A DNA stretch of 64,000 nucleotides, taken from contig NC_086378.1 of the NCBI RefSeq assembly GCF_036588685.1, positions 80,183,127 through 80,247,126 of the forward strand. Reading direction: 5' to 3'. The position numbers and the translations under genes are program-made. This stretch comes from Mytilus trossulus (taxonomy: Eukaryota > Mollusca > Bivalvia > Mytilida > Mytilidae). Of this stretch, positions 27,001 through 39,000 are shown in pieces (position 1 is the first letter of the stretch; the number at the start of each line of letters is the position of its first letter). Under the pieces are notes generated by a model. It worked only from the letters and a program-made list of their open reading frames with translations, was not told the origin of the DNA and ran no database searches.

Positions 27001-30000
27001 GAGATCGGTTTTGGAATAAAGGAAAGACGAATGTGAAAAAAAATTGGGGGGGGGGGGGGGGGGGGGGTCAATTTTTCTCATTTAAAATTTCATAAATAAA
27101 AAGAAAATTTCTTCAAACATTTTTTTGAGAGGATTACTATTCAACAGCATAGTGAATTGCTCAAAGGCAAAACAAAAATTTTAAGTTCATTAGACCACAT
27201 TCATTCTGTGTCAGAAACCTATGCTGTGTCAACTATTTTATCACAATCCAAATTTAGAGCTGAATCCAGCTTGAATGTTGTGTCCATACTTGCCCCAACC
27301 GTTCAGGGTTCAGCCTCTGCGGTCGTATAAAGCTGGGCCCTGCAGAGCATCTGGTTCTTATACTGTATGCAATAGGTTTACTATAATTGGTGTATGGAAT
27401 GATTGTAAGGTGTACATGTCTAGCTGGTAGGTGTCATCTGACGTTGACCTCATTTTCATGGTTCAATGGTCAAAGTTAAGATTTTGAGTTTGGGTCTTTT
27501 TTTTCTAATACTTTATGCAAGAGGTCAACTATATTTGGTGTATAGAAATATTTTATAATCTATAAAGTAGTCACACAGGTTTTATTTGACCTTTACCTCA
27601 TTTTCATGGTTCATTGCTCAGTGTTCAGTTTTTGTCGAGCCTGCGACTTTTGTCGCAGAAAGCTCGACATAGGGATAGTGATCGGGCAGCTACGGTGGCA
27701 GCGGCGGTGTTAGCTCACTTCTTAAAAGCTTTATATTTTAGAAGGTGGAAGACCTGGATGCCTCATGTTACGAAGTTTCTGTCAGTCACATGTCCAATGT
27801 CCTTGACCTCATTTTCATGGTTCAGTGACTACTTGAAAAAAAAGATTTTTTGTAATGTTAAATTCTCTCTTATTATAAGTAAAAGGATAATTATATTTGG
27901 TATATGCGTACCTAGCAAGGTCCTCTTGCCCGTCAGACAGTTTTCACTTGGCCTCGACCTCATTTCATGGTTCAGTGAACAAGGTTAAGTTTTGGTGGTC
28001 AAGTCCATATCGGAGATACTATAAGCAATAGGTCTAGTATATTCGGTGTATGGAAGCACTGTAAGGTGTACATGTCCAACAGGCAGGTGTCATCTGACCT
28101 TGACCTCATTTTCACGGTTCAGTGGTTAAAGTTAAGTTTTTGTGTTTTGGTCTGTTTTTCACATACTGTATGCAATAGGTCTTCTATATTTTGTGTATGG
28201 AATGGTTTTAAGGTGTACAGGTCTTCCTGGCAGGTGTCATATGACCTTGACCTCATTTTCATGGTTCAGTAGTCAAAGTTAAGTTTTTGAGTTTTGGCCT
28301 TTTTTCTAATACTATATGCAATAGGTCAACTATATTTGGTGTATGGAAATATTTCATGATCTTCATGTCAGTCGTGCAGGTTTTATTTGACCTTGACCTC
28401 AATTTTTACAGTTTATTGTTCAGTGTTAAGCTTTTGTGTTTTGGTCTGTTTTTCTTAAACTATAAGCAATAAGTCAATTTTATTTGTTGTTTGGAAGAAT
28501 TGATAGCTGCACATGCCTACCTGGCATGGTTCATCTGACCTTGACCTCATTTTCATGGTTCAGAGGTCAATGTTTAGTTTTCTTGGTTTATGTTAAGTTT
28601 ATGTGACAGTTGTAATAAAGCTTTATTATTAGGACTATCAACATAATATCAATGATTAGTAAAGAAGGCGAGACATTTCAGTGTGTGCACTCTTGTTGTG
28701 TTTTGGTCTGTTTTTCTTAAACTATAAGCAATAGATTAACTGTATTTGTTGTATGGAAGGATTGTTAGCTGTATATGCCTGCCTGGCATGGCTCATCTGA
28801 CCTTGACCTATTTTTCATGTTTTTTTGGTCAATGTTCAGTTTTCTTGGTTAATGTTAAGTTTATATGAAGTTGTGATAAAGCTTTATATTTAAGACTATC
28901 AACATAATATCAATGATTAGTAAAGAAGGCGAGACATTTCAGCGTGTGCACTCTTGTATTACTGTACTACAAAGCTGATTAAACTGCCATGATTGGGGTG
29001 AAAATTATTACTTCTTCTGGAAATGTTCACCTGATCTTAAGTTAATAGTTATGTAATCAGTCGTTTAAGATATTCTCTGGGTTCTCTTCCAGTAGGCATA
29101 CTTTTGAACTTGTTATGATCTTTTTTTATAATTTTTTTAGTTTAATTTTTCAATTAAATAGGTTTTAATTCATAAATAAAGGGTCAAAAATGCTTTCAGC
29201 AGTTCTCTTTTTCTTTTTCTTTTTTCTTTCAGCAATTCTCATGAAACTATGGTGATTTATTTATATCTATTTGATATAAGGGCTCTTTTAATTTTTTTAA
29301 AGTTAGTATTCTACATTTTCGATTTATGTGATTTTATTCATAAAAAAGGGGTGTTTTTCTCGTTTTTGGACAATACCATTTAAGTGCTTTGACCAGTTTT
29401 CATTAAACTCAGTTAACTGGTTTCTGTGTGTTAAAATAACCTCACTTCAGATTTTCTTCAATTTTTTATATGAAATTGAGAGGTGATTGAACTTTATTCT
29501 TTCAAAACCTGACATGCATATCATGCACTCATGGCGCAGCTGTTTATTTCTCATGATGTAATAATTAACTTCTACAAAAATATATGTTTTGTTTTAATTC
29601 TTAATTGTACAAATCTATTAAAAGAATTGATCCTGTAACATGTTGTATTGTTTAATACAGGATATTAACACTTACAAGAAACCATTACCTATGGAATATT
29701 TAAAAATGATGGAAAGCAGAGAAGGTTATGGACAGAACTATGGTTATATTGTATACAGACGTACCGTACCAATGTTTACTAAGTTGGAGGTCAAAGGAAC
29801 AATGAAAGATAGAATGCAGGTATATAACAGATATCAAGAATATTTTGATGACCGCAAAATTACAAAATCATGTTCCTTGCTGTTCCTATCTTTGAATTAG
29901 TACAATGTCAGTGGAGAGGAATCAAAGTGTGACATTTTCTTTTATGTCCCACCTACGATAGTAGAGGGGCATTTTGCTTTCTGGTCTGTATGTCCGTTTA

Positions 30001-33000
30001 TTCTTCTGTCTGTTCCGCTTCAGGTTAAAGTCTTTGGTCGAGGTAGTTTTTGATGAAGTTGAAGTCCAATCAAGTTGAAACTGTGTACACATGTTCCCTA
30101 TGATATGATCTTTCTAATTTTAAATGCCAAATTAGAGTTTTTACCCTGATTGCAAGGTCCACTGAACATAGAAATGATAGCGCCAGTGGGGCATCCATGT
30201 ACTGTGGACACATTCTTGTTGTATATAAGTTGGTTGGACTTTGAAAGATGATCGATAGATAATTGACATACATGTACATCAGAAAGACTACTTTGCTTTC
30301 TCTATATAAAACAATGCTGACTATGACTGATGATATTTGGCATTGTTATTTTACAGATAGTGATTGATGGAAGAAGAGACAGTAAAGTTCTGGACTGGAA
30401 ATCAAATTATGATTACACTATGGATGTATCTTCTCATGGTATGAGAGAGGTAAATTGAATATGTATATATATGTATAACGAAGTGTAAGTTATAAGACAA
30501 GAAAAAGTTCCCTTCATATATTTAATAGATAGATAGATATAAGAAGATGTGGTATGAGTGCCAATGAAACAACTCTCTTTCAAAGTCATAATTTGTTAAA
30601 GTAAACCATTATAGGTCAAAGTACAGTCTTCAACATAGAGCCTTGGCTGACACCCAAAGTTACTAGGCTCTTTAACGAATCCTAAATCAAATTTTAGTCA
30701 TTAAATATCATAGTATTAAAGGTCATAGTTTGATCAAAAGCTAATAATGTCAAAATATATTCACAAATGTAATATCAGGAGCCTCCAGAGCAAGGAATTT
30801 AGAAGGAGTGATAATTTTGAAGATTAAACTTATGCTTCCAGAATGACGCACTGACAGACAACAAAAGGTCCTAGCTCATAACAAATTTGCTAGCATCTCT
30901 TACCTATAAAATTTATGGTATTGAGACAATTAAGGGTAGGTAATGTGATAACAGTGAAAATCTCATTTGTCAAAATCATTTTTGGTTAGTATCAATTTTT
31001 AGTATATTGTAGGAAACATTCAGTTTACCACCATCAGCACTAACATTTGGTTAAAAGAATCTATAAAATCTTGTGCTTCTTATATTGAGCAAAGATTAAG
31101 CCAGTATCCCAATCTTGTTTGGGTTCTCATAATTAGCTATGATCTTTACTGCACATTTACTAAAACAATATGTTGTGTCATCTGTAGGTCGACATAAGGA
31201 GAGTTATGTCCATTTTCTATCCTTCATTATATCCATCTTTGTAATGCAAAATAATTGACAACTCATAAAAAGTGGCACAAACTTACAAATTCATGTTATA
31301 TTATACTCAATAGGGTAACCATACACTGGACATCATTGTGGAAAACTTAGGACACTTACAAACCTAATGTTATATTATACTCAATAGGGTAACCATACAC
31401 TGGACGTCATTGTGGAAAACTTAGGACACTTACAAACCTAATGTTATATTATACTCAATAGGGTAACCATACACTGGACGTCATTGTGGAAAACTTGGGA
31501 CACTTACAAACCTAATGTTATATTATACTCAATAGGGTAACCATACATTGGACGTCATTGTGGAAAACTTGGGACACTTACAAACCTAATGTTATATTAT
31601 ACTCAATAGGGTAACCATACACTGGACGTCATTGTGGAAAACTTGGGACACTTACAAACCTAATGTTATATTATACTCAATAGGGTAACCATACACTGGA
31701 CATCATTGTGGAAAACTTAGGACACTTACAAACCTAATGTTATATTATACTCAATAGGGTAACCATACACTGGACGTCATTGTGGAAAACTTGGGACACT
31801 TACAAACCTAATGTTATATTATACTCAATAGGGTAACCATACATTGGACGTCATTGTGGAAAACTTGGGACACTTACAAACCTAATGTTATATTATACTC
31901 AATAGGGTAACCATACATTGGACGTCATGACACTTACAAACCTAATGTTATATTATACTCAATAGGGTAACCATACATTGGACGTCATTGTGGAAAACTT
32001 GGGACACTTACAAACCTAATGTTATATTATACTCAATAGGGTAACCATACATTGGACGTCATTGTGGAAAACTTGGGACACTTACAAACCTAATGTTATA
32101 TTATACTCAATAGGGTAACCATACACTGGACATCATTGTGGAAAACTTGGGACACTTACAAACCTAATGTTATATTATACTCAATAGGGTAACCATACAC
32201 TGGACATCATTGTGGAAAACTTGGGACACTTACAAACCTAATGTTACATTATACTCAATAGGGTAACCATACACTGGACATCATTGTTGAAAACTTAGGA
32301 CACTTACAAACCTAATGTTATATTATACTCATTAGGGTAACCATACACTGGACGTCATTGTGGAAAACTTGGGACACTTACAAACCTAATGTTATATTAT
32401 ACTCAATAGGGTAACCATACATTGGACGTCATTGTTGAAAACTTAGGACACTTACAAACCTAATGTTATATTATACTCAATAGGGTAACCATACATTGGA
32501 CGTCATTGTGGAAAACTTAGGACGAGCTAACTATGCTAACAAAGGATCTAAAGTGATGAACAAAGAAAGGAAAGGTATACATGTTTACCTTAATAACTGT
32601 CCATAACATAATTCAATATGACAAAATGAAAAAGTTTTGACAATTTTTTAATTGAAGTTTTCTCTGAACAAAAAATGTGAGTGTTGGTTCAGGTTGGAAT
32701 TATAATACAAATTAAGCAGTACACATTTTTTATGAAGTCTTTCAGACATTTTTCAGTTCCTTATTCACCCATTAAATTGTAATCTTTGGAGTCATAAAAG
32801 GCTCAACGCGGAAAATAAAATATCATGCTTTGACATGATTTTTTTTCATTGAAAAGGGCACCCTTATTTATTGTAAGGGTCTATCAATTTTAGAATTTTA
32901 AAGGGGAAAAAATGGTTTTAGTTCAGACATTTTTGGAAATCATCACTTTAATTATATTTTTGAATTCTCAACTGAAGTTCAAATTTTAAATTCAATTATA

Positions 33001-36000
33001 CAGGTATAACTGGAGAGATATTACTAGATGGTAAACTAGTAGAGAATTGGACTGTCTATCCATTGACATTCAATAGGAATTTTATACAGAAGTAAGTCCA
33101 GTGGAGAATGGACAATATCCATTGACATTTGACAGGAATTTTATAAGTTTACTAAACAAATGGTACAATGCTAAAAAAGGGTTTGTATGACATGATCAGG
33201 ACAGTGCATGGAAGATACATACTCATAATAAGAAACAGTATCTTAATTAAAGCTATAAAATTTTTGAATTTTGCACTTGTGAAGGCATTCTTTAAAATCA
33301 CCACTATCATTTTATAAGTTCTTGATGAAATATCTGCACTATGCAGAATAAATTATTCTTAGCATTATGAAAACTAATTTGTTCTGCATGTCAATTACTA
33401 CCTTATGACCTTATGATATTAGTAATAATGGTATAAAGGCTCTTAACCAGATAACTTGAAAAGGAGAGACTAAAATGATGCAAATAATTTTATACTTTAA
33501 TTTAATAGTTTATACAGAACCTTATTCAGCTCAGATTCATTTAGAGAGTGAGATATGAAATTTCCATTATTTAATATTCTCTTGGAACTCTCATACCAAA
33601 CACCCTATAATTGATTTTATATGTCCATTTTTTTTCCTTTTAATAGTTTGATTTAAATGTAGAGGTATTCTTAAATAATATGACAATGAATGCTTTTCTT
33701 GTTATTTGTTACTATGAAAGTGTCTACAATCTGGGTTTTTTTCTTACAGAATATATACAAACGATAAATATTTTCCAATATCATCATTAACTAAACCACC
33801 ATGCTTGCTCAGAACCAATTTAAAGATAGAGGGACCTGTACCTAAGGACACATTTCTTCAAATGGAGGTAGGATGCTTTTTCATTTTTCATTTTATAATA
33901 GAATATATCTTATATTATATTTTTATTATTTTTTATAACGAAAAATAGGATTTCAGACATTTTAAAGACAATAACTGTTTAGTGTCTTTAGATATCAGCT
34001 GTATTTGTATGAGGCTAGGAAACAAGGTGTATGCAAGATTTTAGCGAGACACTTTTTACCCCTATAACTAAACAGTTATTGTCTTTATCCTGCAATTAAT
34101 TCTGTATATTATTTGTGTTTTGAAAGACACAAAATACATGTTTTACATTTATTTTCGATTTGAAATCCCTTGAGGCCCATGTAGTAATACGATAAAGTAA
34201 TCACACATTCAGCTGAAGACGGGTTTGCAAAAACAGAATCTCGAATGGTCAACAATAACACATCACTCAAGGTGAATATTTATCTATTTTAACATAACAA
34301 CTAATTCAACAGTAAAGGTAGCACTCCACAGTTAGAAAATAAAATTAAAAATGAGCCCCAAAATGTTTTATCATCTCCTATTCCTGGATTTCTAATACAT
34401 TAACCTAACTGTTTGTGTTGTACATGTGCATATGTATGTAATCAGTATCTTCCATAGATTCAATTTTCAAAAGTTAAAAGGGTGAAAATTAATTCCTTTT
34501 ATGTGTATCCATGGCAACATTCAGCATTTATTTACCATAAAATATTGCAAAAAGGGGGGTGAACATGTCATATATCCCCCCAAAATTTGGATCAAACTAG
34601 AATTTCAATGCCTTTGAGTGATACCTTTTTAGAAACTGTTTCCTTAAATCTTCCTAATGATCAAATAAAAAATGGGTGTCTTTCGCCTCATTTTTTCGTA
34701 AAATCCAATCACAAAGTTCATGCCATAAAAAGTTGGAAAAAACATTACAATAATTGCCGGACCAATGTATGGTATGGACATGCAAATACGGACTGTCATA
34801 CAGAAAACAGCCTATATTACATACATTACATAACCTTGATGTTCATATAAACCCAATACAAAGGCTATTTCAATACTCAGCTATCCAAAAATGAATTTTA
34901 TTGCACACTAGCTCTCATATATAAAAAATCCACAGGGGCCAAAATGCGAAACTACACACCTAACTGTGGAGTGCTACCAAAAACAAATAACAAAACAATG
35001 TCCAATTTGAAACAGGAGAGTACGAATTGTCCTACGCTTCAGACTCAACATTCACTAAACATGCATTCTGAAATTGACATGGTTGTTTTTGTTACACAAT
35101 CATACACATTCAAGTTTGAAATCGACAGTTGTCATCGTAGTAAAGACTGCTGTTCATGTGTGTATGTTATCAGAAAATTGGTGTGATTGTAATTGCTCTA
35201 AAGAAATGTTTGAAAACAAACAGAACATATAAAAGTAAACGTCAATTCGCAATTGATACGTCATTGGTCATTCGAATGCGACTGCAATACACATTCTGAC
35301 TGAGGTCACACAGGTTCATACAATACTCAGTCCAGCATTGGGCATAGCTTTAAAGCAATATCTGTATAGTATACAGATACAGCATAGCGATATCTGTAGG
35401 GCTGTATCTGTATAGTAGAACACCTAATTGCAGGATAAAATAAAATAAACAAAACAAAGCATAGAAAACTAAAGATTGATCAACATAAACCTGATTAAAA
35501 CCAGGGGCAATCTCAGGTGTTAATGAAAGGTAAGCAGATCTTGCTCCACATGTGGCACCCATAATGTTACTCATGAATTGGTATAAAATACTTGAACTTA
35601 TTTTATTTTTTTCTACATTGTATTTAAATTCTTTATAAAATAAAATATTTGTTGATGAAGAGATATTTTGATTATTGCAGGGCTGGGGTAAAGGAATAGT
35701 ATTTGTTAATGAACATCATTTAGGAAGATACTGGAGCATTGGACCACAGAAAACGTTGTTTGTACCAGCACCTTACTTAAAGGCAGGATATAACTCGGTA
35801 AATATTCTTTTAAAAACACATAACTTAAACCATTGTTGTCATTTTGTCATATTTTAAAAACGATGCATGCTTTTTGGAGAAGCAGCAGATATAGTTGACT
35901 CAACCATGGAAGAAATGTAGTGCAATGTACTTTTAAAGTTCAACATTTATTGGTTTAACAATAACACTCTAGAGCAAGTTAAAAACTGAAATAAAAGGCC

Positions 36001-39000
36001 TTTTGTTTAGTTTTGTGTTAGCCTTTCTCTCAAAATGCATGAAATAATTTTTAAGTTGATCAGTTGGCACACCTAATTTAAAATCAAAGCACTGTAAGCA
36101 CTGTAGGCAGTTAACCAAAAACCAAGGCAAACATAATTCTGAAAACTGTGGCAATGTTGCTTCAACTTTTTTTTAAAGATTTAAAAGAACAAACATTAAA
36201 CATTCATATATAATTGTACATTTATGTTCATTTACTGAATTAATCATTAAGGCAAATAATTCATATTTTATCAAGGTTTTCAATAGCAACGCACATGATC
36301 ACAAATGGTCATGAGTCTTTCATGAGTCAGCAGTGGTACATATTTACAATGATTGCAGTTCTTCTAGTTGATCGTAATTGTTGGTATTAGTTGACTGTTA
36401 GCAGTTCAAGTTGACTTTAGTATGAGCTTGTAAAAATATGAAGGGACTTGCTTCCCTTGAAAGAAAATTGAGTTTGTGTTGTACAGTACAAAAGTTATGA
36501 GACACAAATCAGACAAATGTTTACTACTACAGGGATCAATGGTGAGGTCTGACTGACCTGTCCATAGTAAATGTAAATGACTCCCACCTTCACGCCAAGT
36601 CCATAATGTCTAAGTTTGGAATAAAATGACAGGTGTTAGGGTCTAGCAAAAAGATATGCATATGTGTCGCCTATGAGATTGATCTTGTATGTCATTCAAT
36701 CTTTTTGAAATGACAAACAGGAATGAATATGGTTTAGGCGTTGGTATCTCAATCTTTTACAAGTTCTCAAAACACACACAAGAGGGTGTTGGGTGACCCT
36801 AGGGACTACCCCTAATTTTCATTTGATTTTTTATATTGTCCCATACCTAAATATATATGGTTTATGAGTGGGGATCTCGACCGTTATCAAGTTTTCAAAC
36901 AGGAGGGGGTGGGGGACCCCAGTGACTTCCCCTATATTTCCTTTGATTTGTTATATTGTCCAATACATGAATATATATGGTTGAGGGGTGGGGATCTTAT
37001 CTGTTTCTAAGTTATCAAACAGGAGTGGGTAGGGTGACCCTAAGGACTCTCCCTATATTTCATTTGATTAGTTCTCATACATGAATATATATGGTTTAAT
37101 TTAAAGGTGGGGATCTCGACTGTTTCCAATATCTCAATCAGGAGGGATGGGGTGTCTGCAGGGACTTCCCCTTATACATGAGTATATATGGTTAAGGGGT
37201 GGTGAGCTCTAATTTTTCCAAGTTTTCAAACAGGAGGGTGTACAGTGATTATAGGGACCCCTTATAATTCATTTGATTTGTAATATTGTCCCATACCTAA
37301 ATATATACTATTAAACGAGAAGACCTCATTTTGGGTGTTGCTTCTCTTTCTTCCACAGTAAATCAATCATCATGTCTCTATGTCATATGGGTAACATGCA
37401 TTGCTGCATTTGTCATCCATTCTTATGATTATTCAGATTTAGTTATTTTGGGAGAAAAACGACAAAAAAGGAGTCCGGATATGATTCCGTCATCGGACTG
37501 ACTTTCAGTCATAGACAAGACTTCCGGTTTGAAACACAACCAATCGTATGATAGATAATAAAAATGAAAAAATAAATAAGCCAATCAGAGCGTTCTCCAT
37601 ATCATGGTGTTTAGATCGCAAGAACCCCAACTATTATACCTCCTTATAGAGGACAATTATTGTTCGCGTCTATCTACATGTAAACTACGATTGTACTACT
37701 TTAATATATAGAGACTCTCTGTATTCTCTCTTCTGTTTTCTGTGAATGTTTATTATTTAAGAGGTCATACCAGTTGCATATATATATTAAAATAAGTAAA
37801 ACATGTGACACAAGTACAACCAATCGTATGATGGATAAAAGCCATTTAGAGCGTTAGCATGGTGTTTAAATCGCAAGAATCCCAACTATTATACCTCCTT
37901 AGAGAGGACAATTACTTCTCGCGTCTATCTACATGTAAACTACGATTATACTACTTTAGTATATAGAGACTCTCTGTATTCTCTCTTCCGTTTCGTTGAA
38001 TGTTTACTATTTAAGAGGTCATACCACTTGCATAGATAAATTAAAATAAGTAAAAAATGCTCAACTTTATCTAAAACTACCTCGACCAAAAACTTTAACC
38101 TGAAGCGGTATAGACGGACGGACGGACAGACGACCGAACGCACGGAATCTTAGACTAGAAAACATTATGCCCACAAATAGAACATACAAATTTATTATTG
38201 AAAGGGGAAAATAGTGATTTGGCAAAAATGAAAGTAAGGTAGAGATGAGAGGCAGGTAGGACCTTTTTTGAGGCGTCGGGATCGGGTTTTTAAGCTTGGG
38301 ATTGGGGATTGATCCTTACAGGATCCGGGAAAATATTTTTCGATTTCGGGATCAGAACCCCTCAGACCACCCCTCAAATAAGCTTTAGTCGGTCTTAGTG
38401 ATTTATACATAATTCATATCCTACCATTGGCATGTTAATAAGGCTCTCATAAGAAAAAGCACTGATAGAATTGTCCTAGAAGCATATTTTATTACACTAA
38501 TAATGGTCTATATATCAGCAGTTATATTTAATTCATGTTTGAAACGGTGCAATTATTTATTTGATTTGACTTTTACCAAAAGAAGCATTGTAGCAAAGGA
38601 GAAGAATAATTGTGGTCTGAGGCCAGACACACGAAAGTAATTGAATTTAACAAAAAGGAAACAAATATCGGACTTGGGAAAAAGGGGGAGAGCTTTAAAT
38701 ACCTTTTATGAAATTCTCCATACATAATATATTCTACAAAAAATCTTCCTACAACAGTTCACAGGCTATATATGCCCGCGATTTCGCGGGTGTGTTCTAG
38801 TATTGTTTAAGATTGTGGATCTCGACCGTTATAAATTCTCAAACAGAAAGGGGTAGAGAGGCCCCACAAACACCACCTATATTTCATATGATTTGTTATA
38901 TTGTCCCATACATGAATACATATGGTTTAGGGGCGGAGATCTTGACCTTTACCAAGTTTTGGTCATTTTGGTCTCTTGTGGATAGTTGTCTCATTGGCAA

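Larger units (their letters stand above)
37307..38800 (+). mobile_element. Helitron-like non-autonomous element splitting the tandem field
   Basis: The tandem repeat breaks at ATATATA and resumes at TTTAAGATTGTGGATCTCGACC. The inserted DNA ends with the hairpin CCCGCGATTTCGCGGG (38775-38790), then TGTGTTCTAG followed by T. This is the 3' signature of Helitrons (a hairpin about 10 bases before CTRR, insertion ahead of T). The 5' end is near CTATTAAACGAG and does not show a canonical TC, so the exact left boundary is uncertain. No Rep/helicase is present. Inside are a tandem duplication (37535-38057) and an inverted dispersed repeat (about 38045-38172). Confidence 0.65.

Noticed and set aside
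27614-27988. 124-residue open frame
   Set aside because: Part of the multicopy 'GACCTTGACCTCATTTTCAT' repeat; equivalent positions in other copies carry stops.
31277-32523. CRISPR-like regular repeat array
   Set aside because: The whole 74-base unit repeats with no unique spacers, and it is a copy of an adjacent eukaryotic intron/exon border.
34587-34850. 87-residue open frame inside the TIR element as a transposase
   Set aside because: Too short and without a DDE or zinc-finger pattern.
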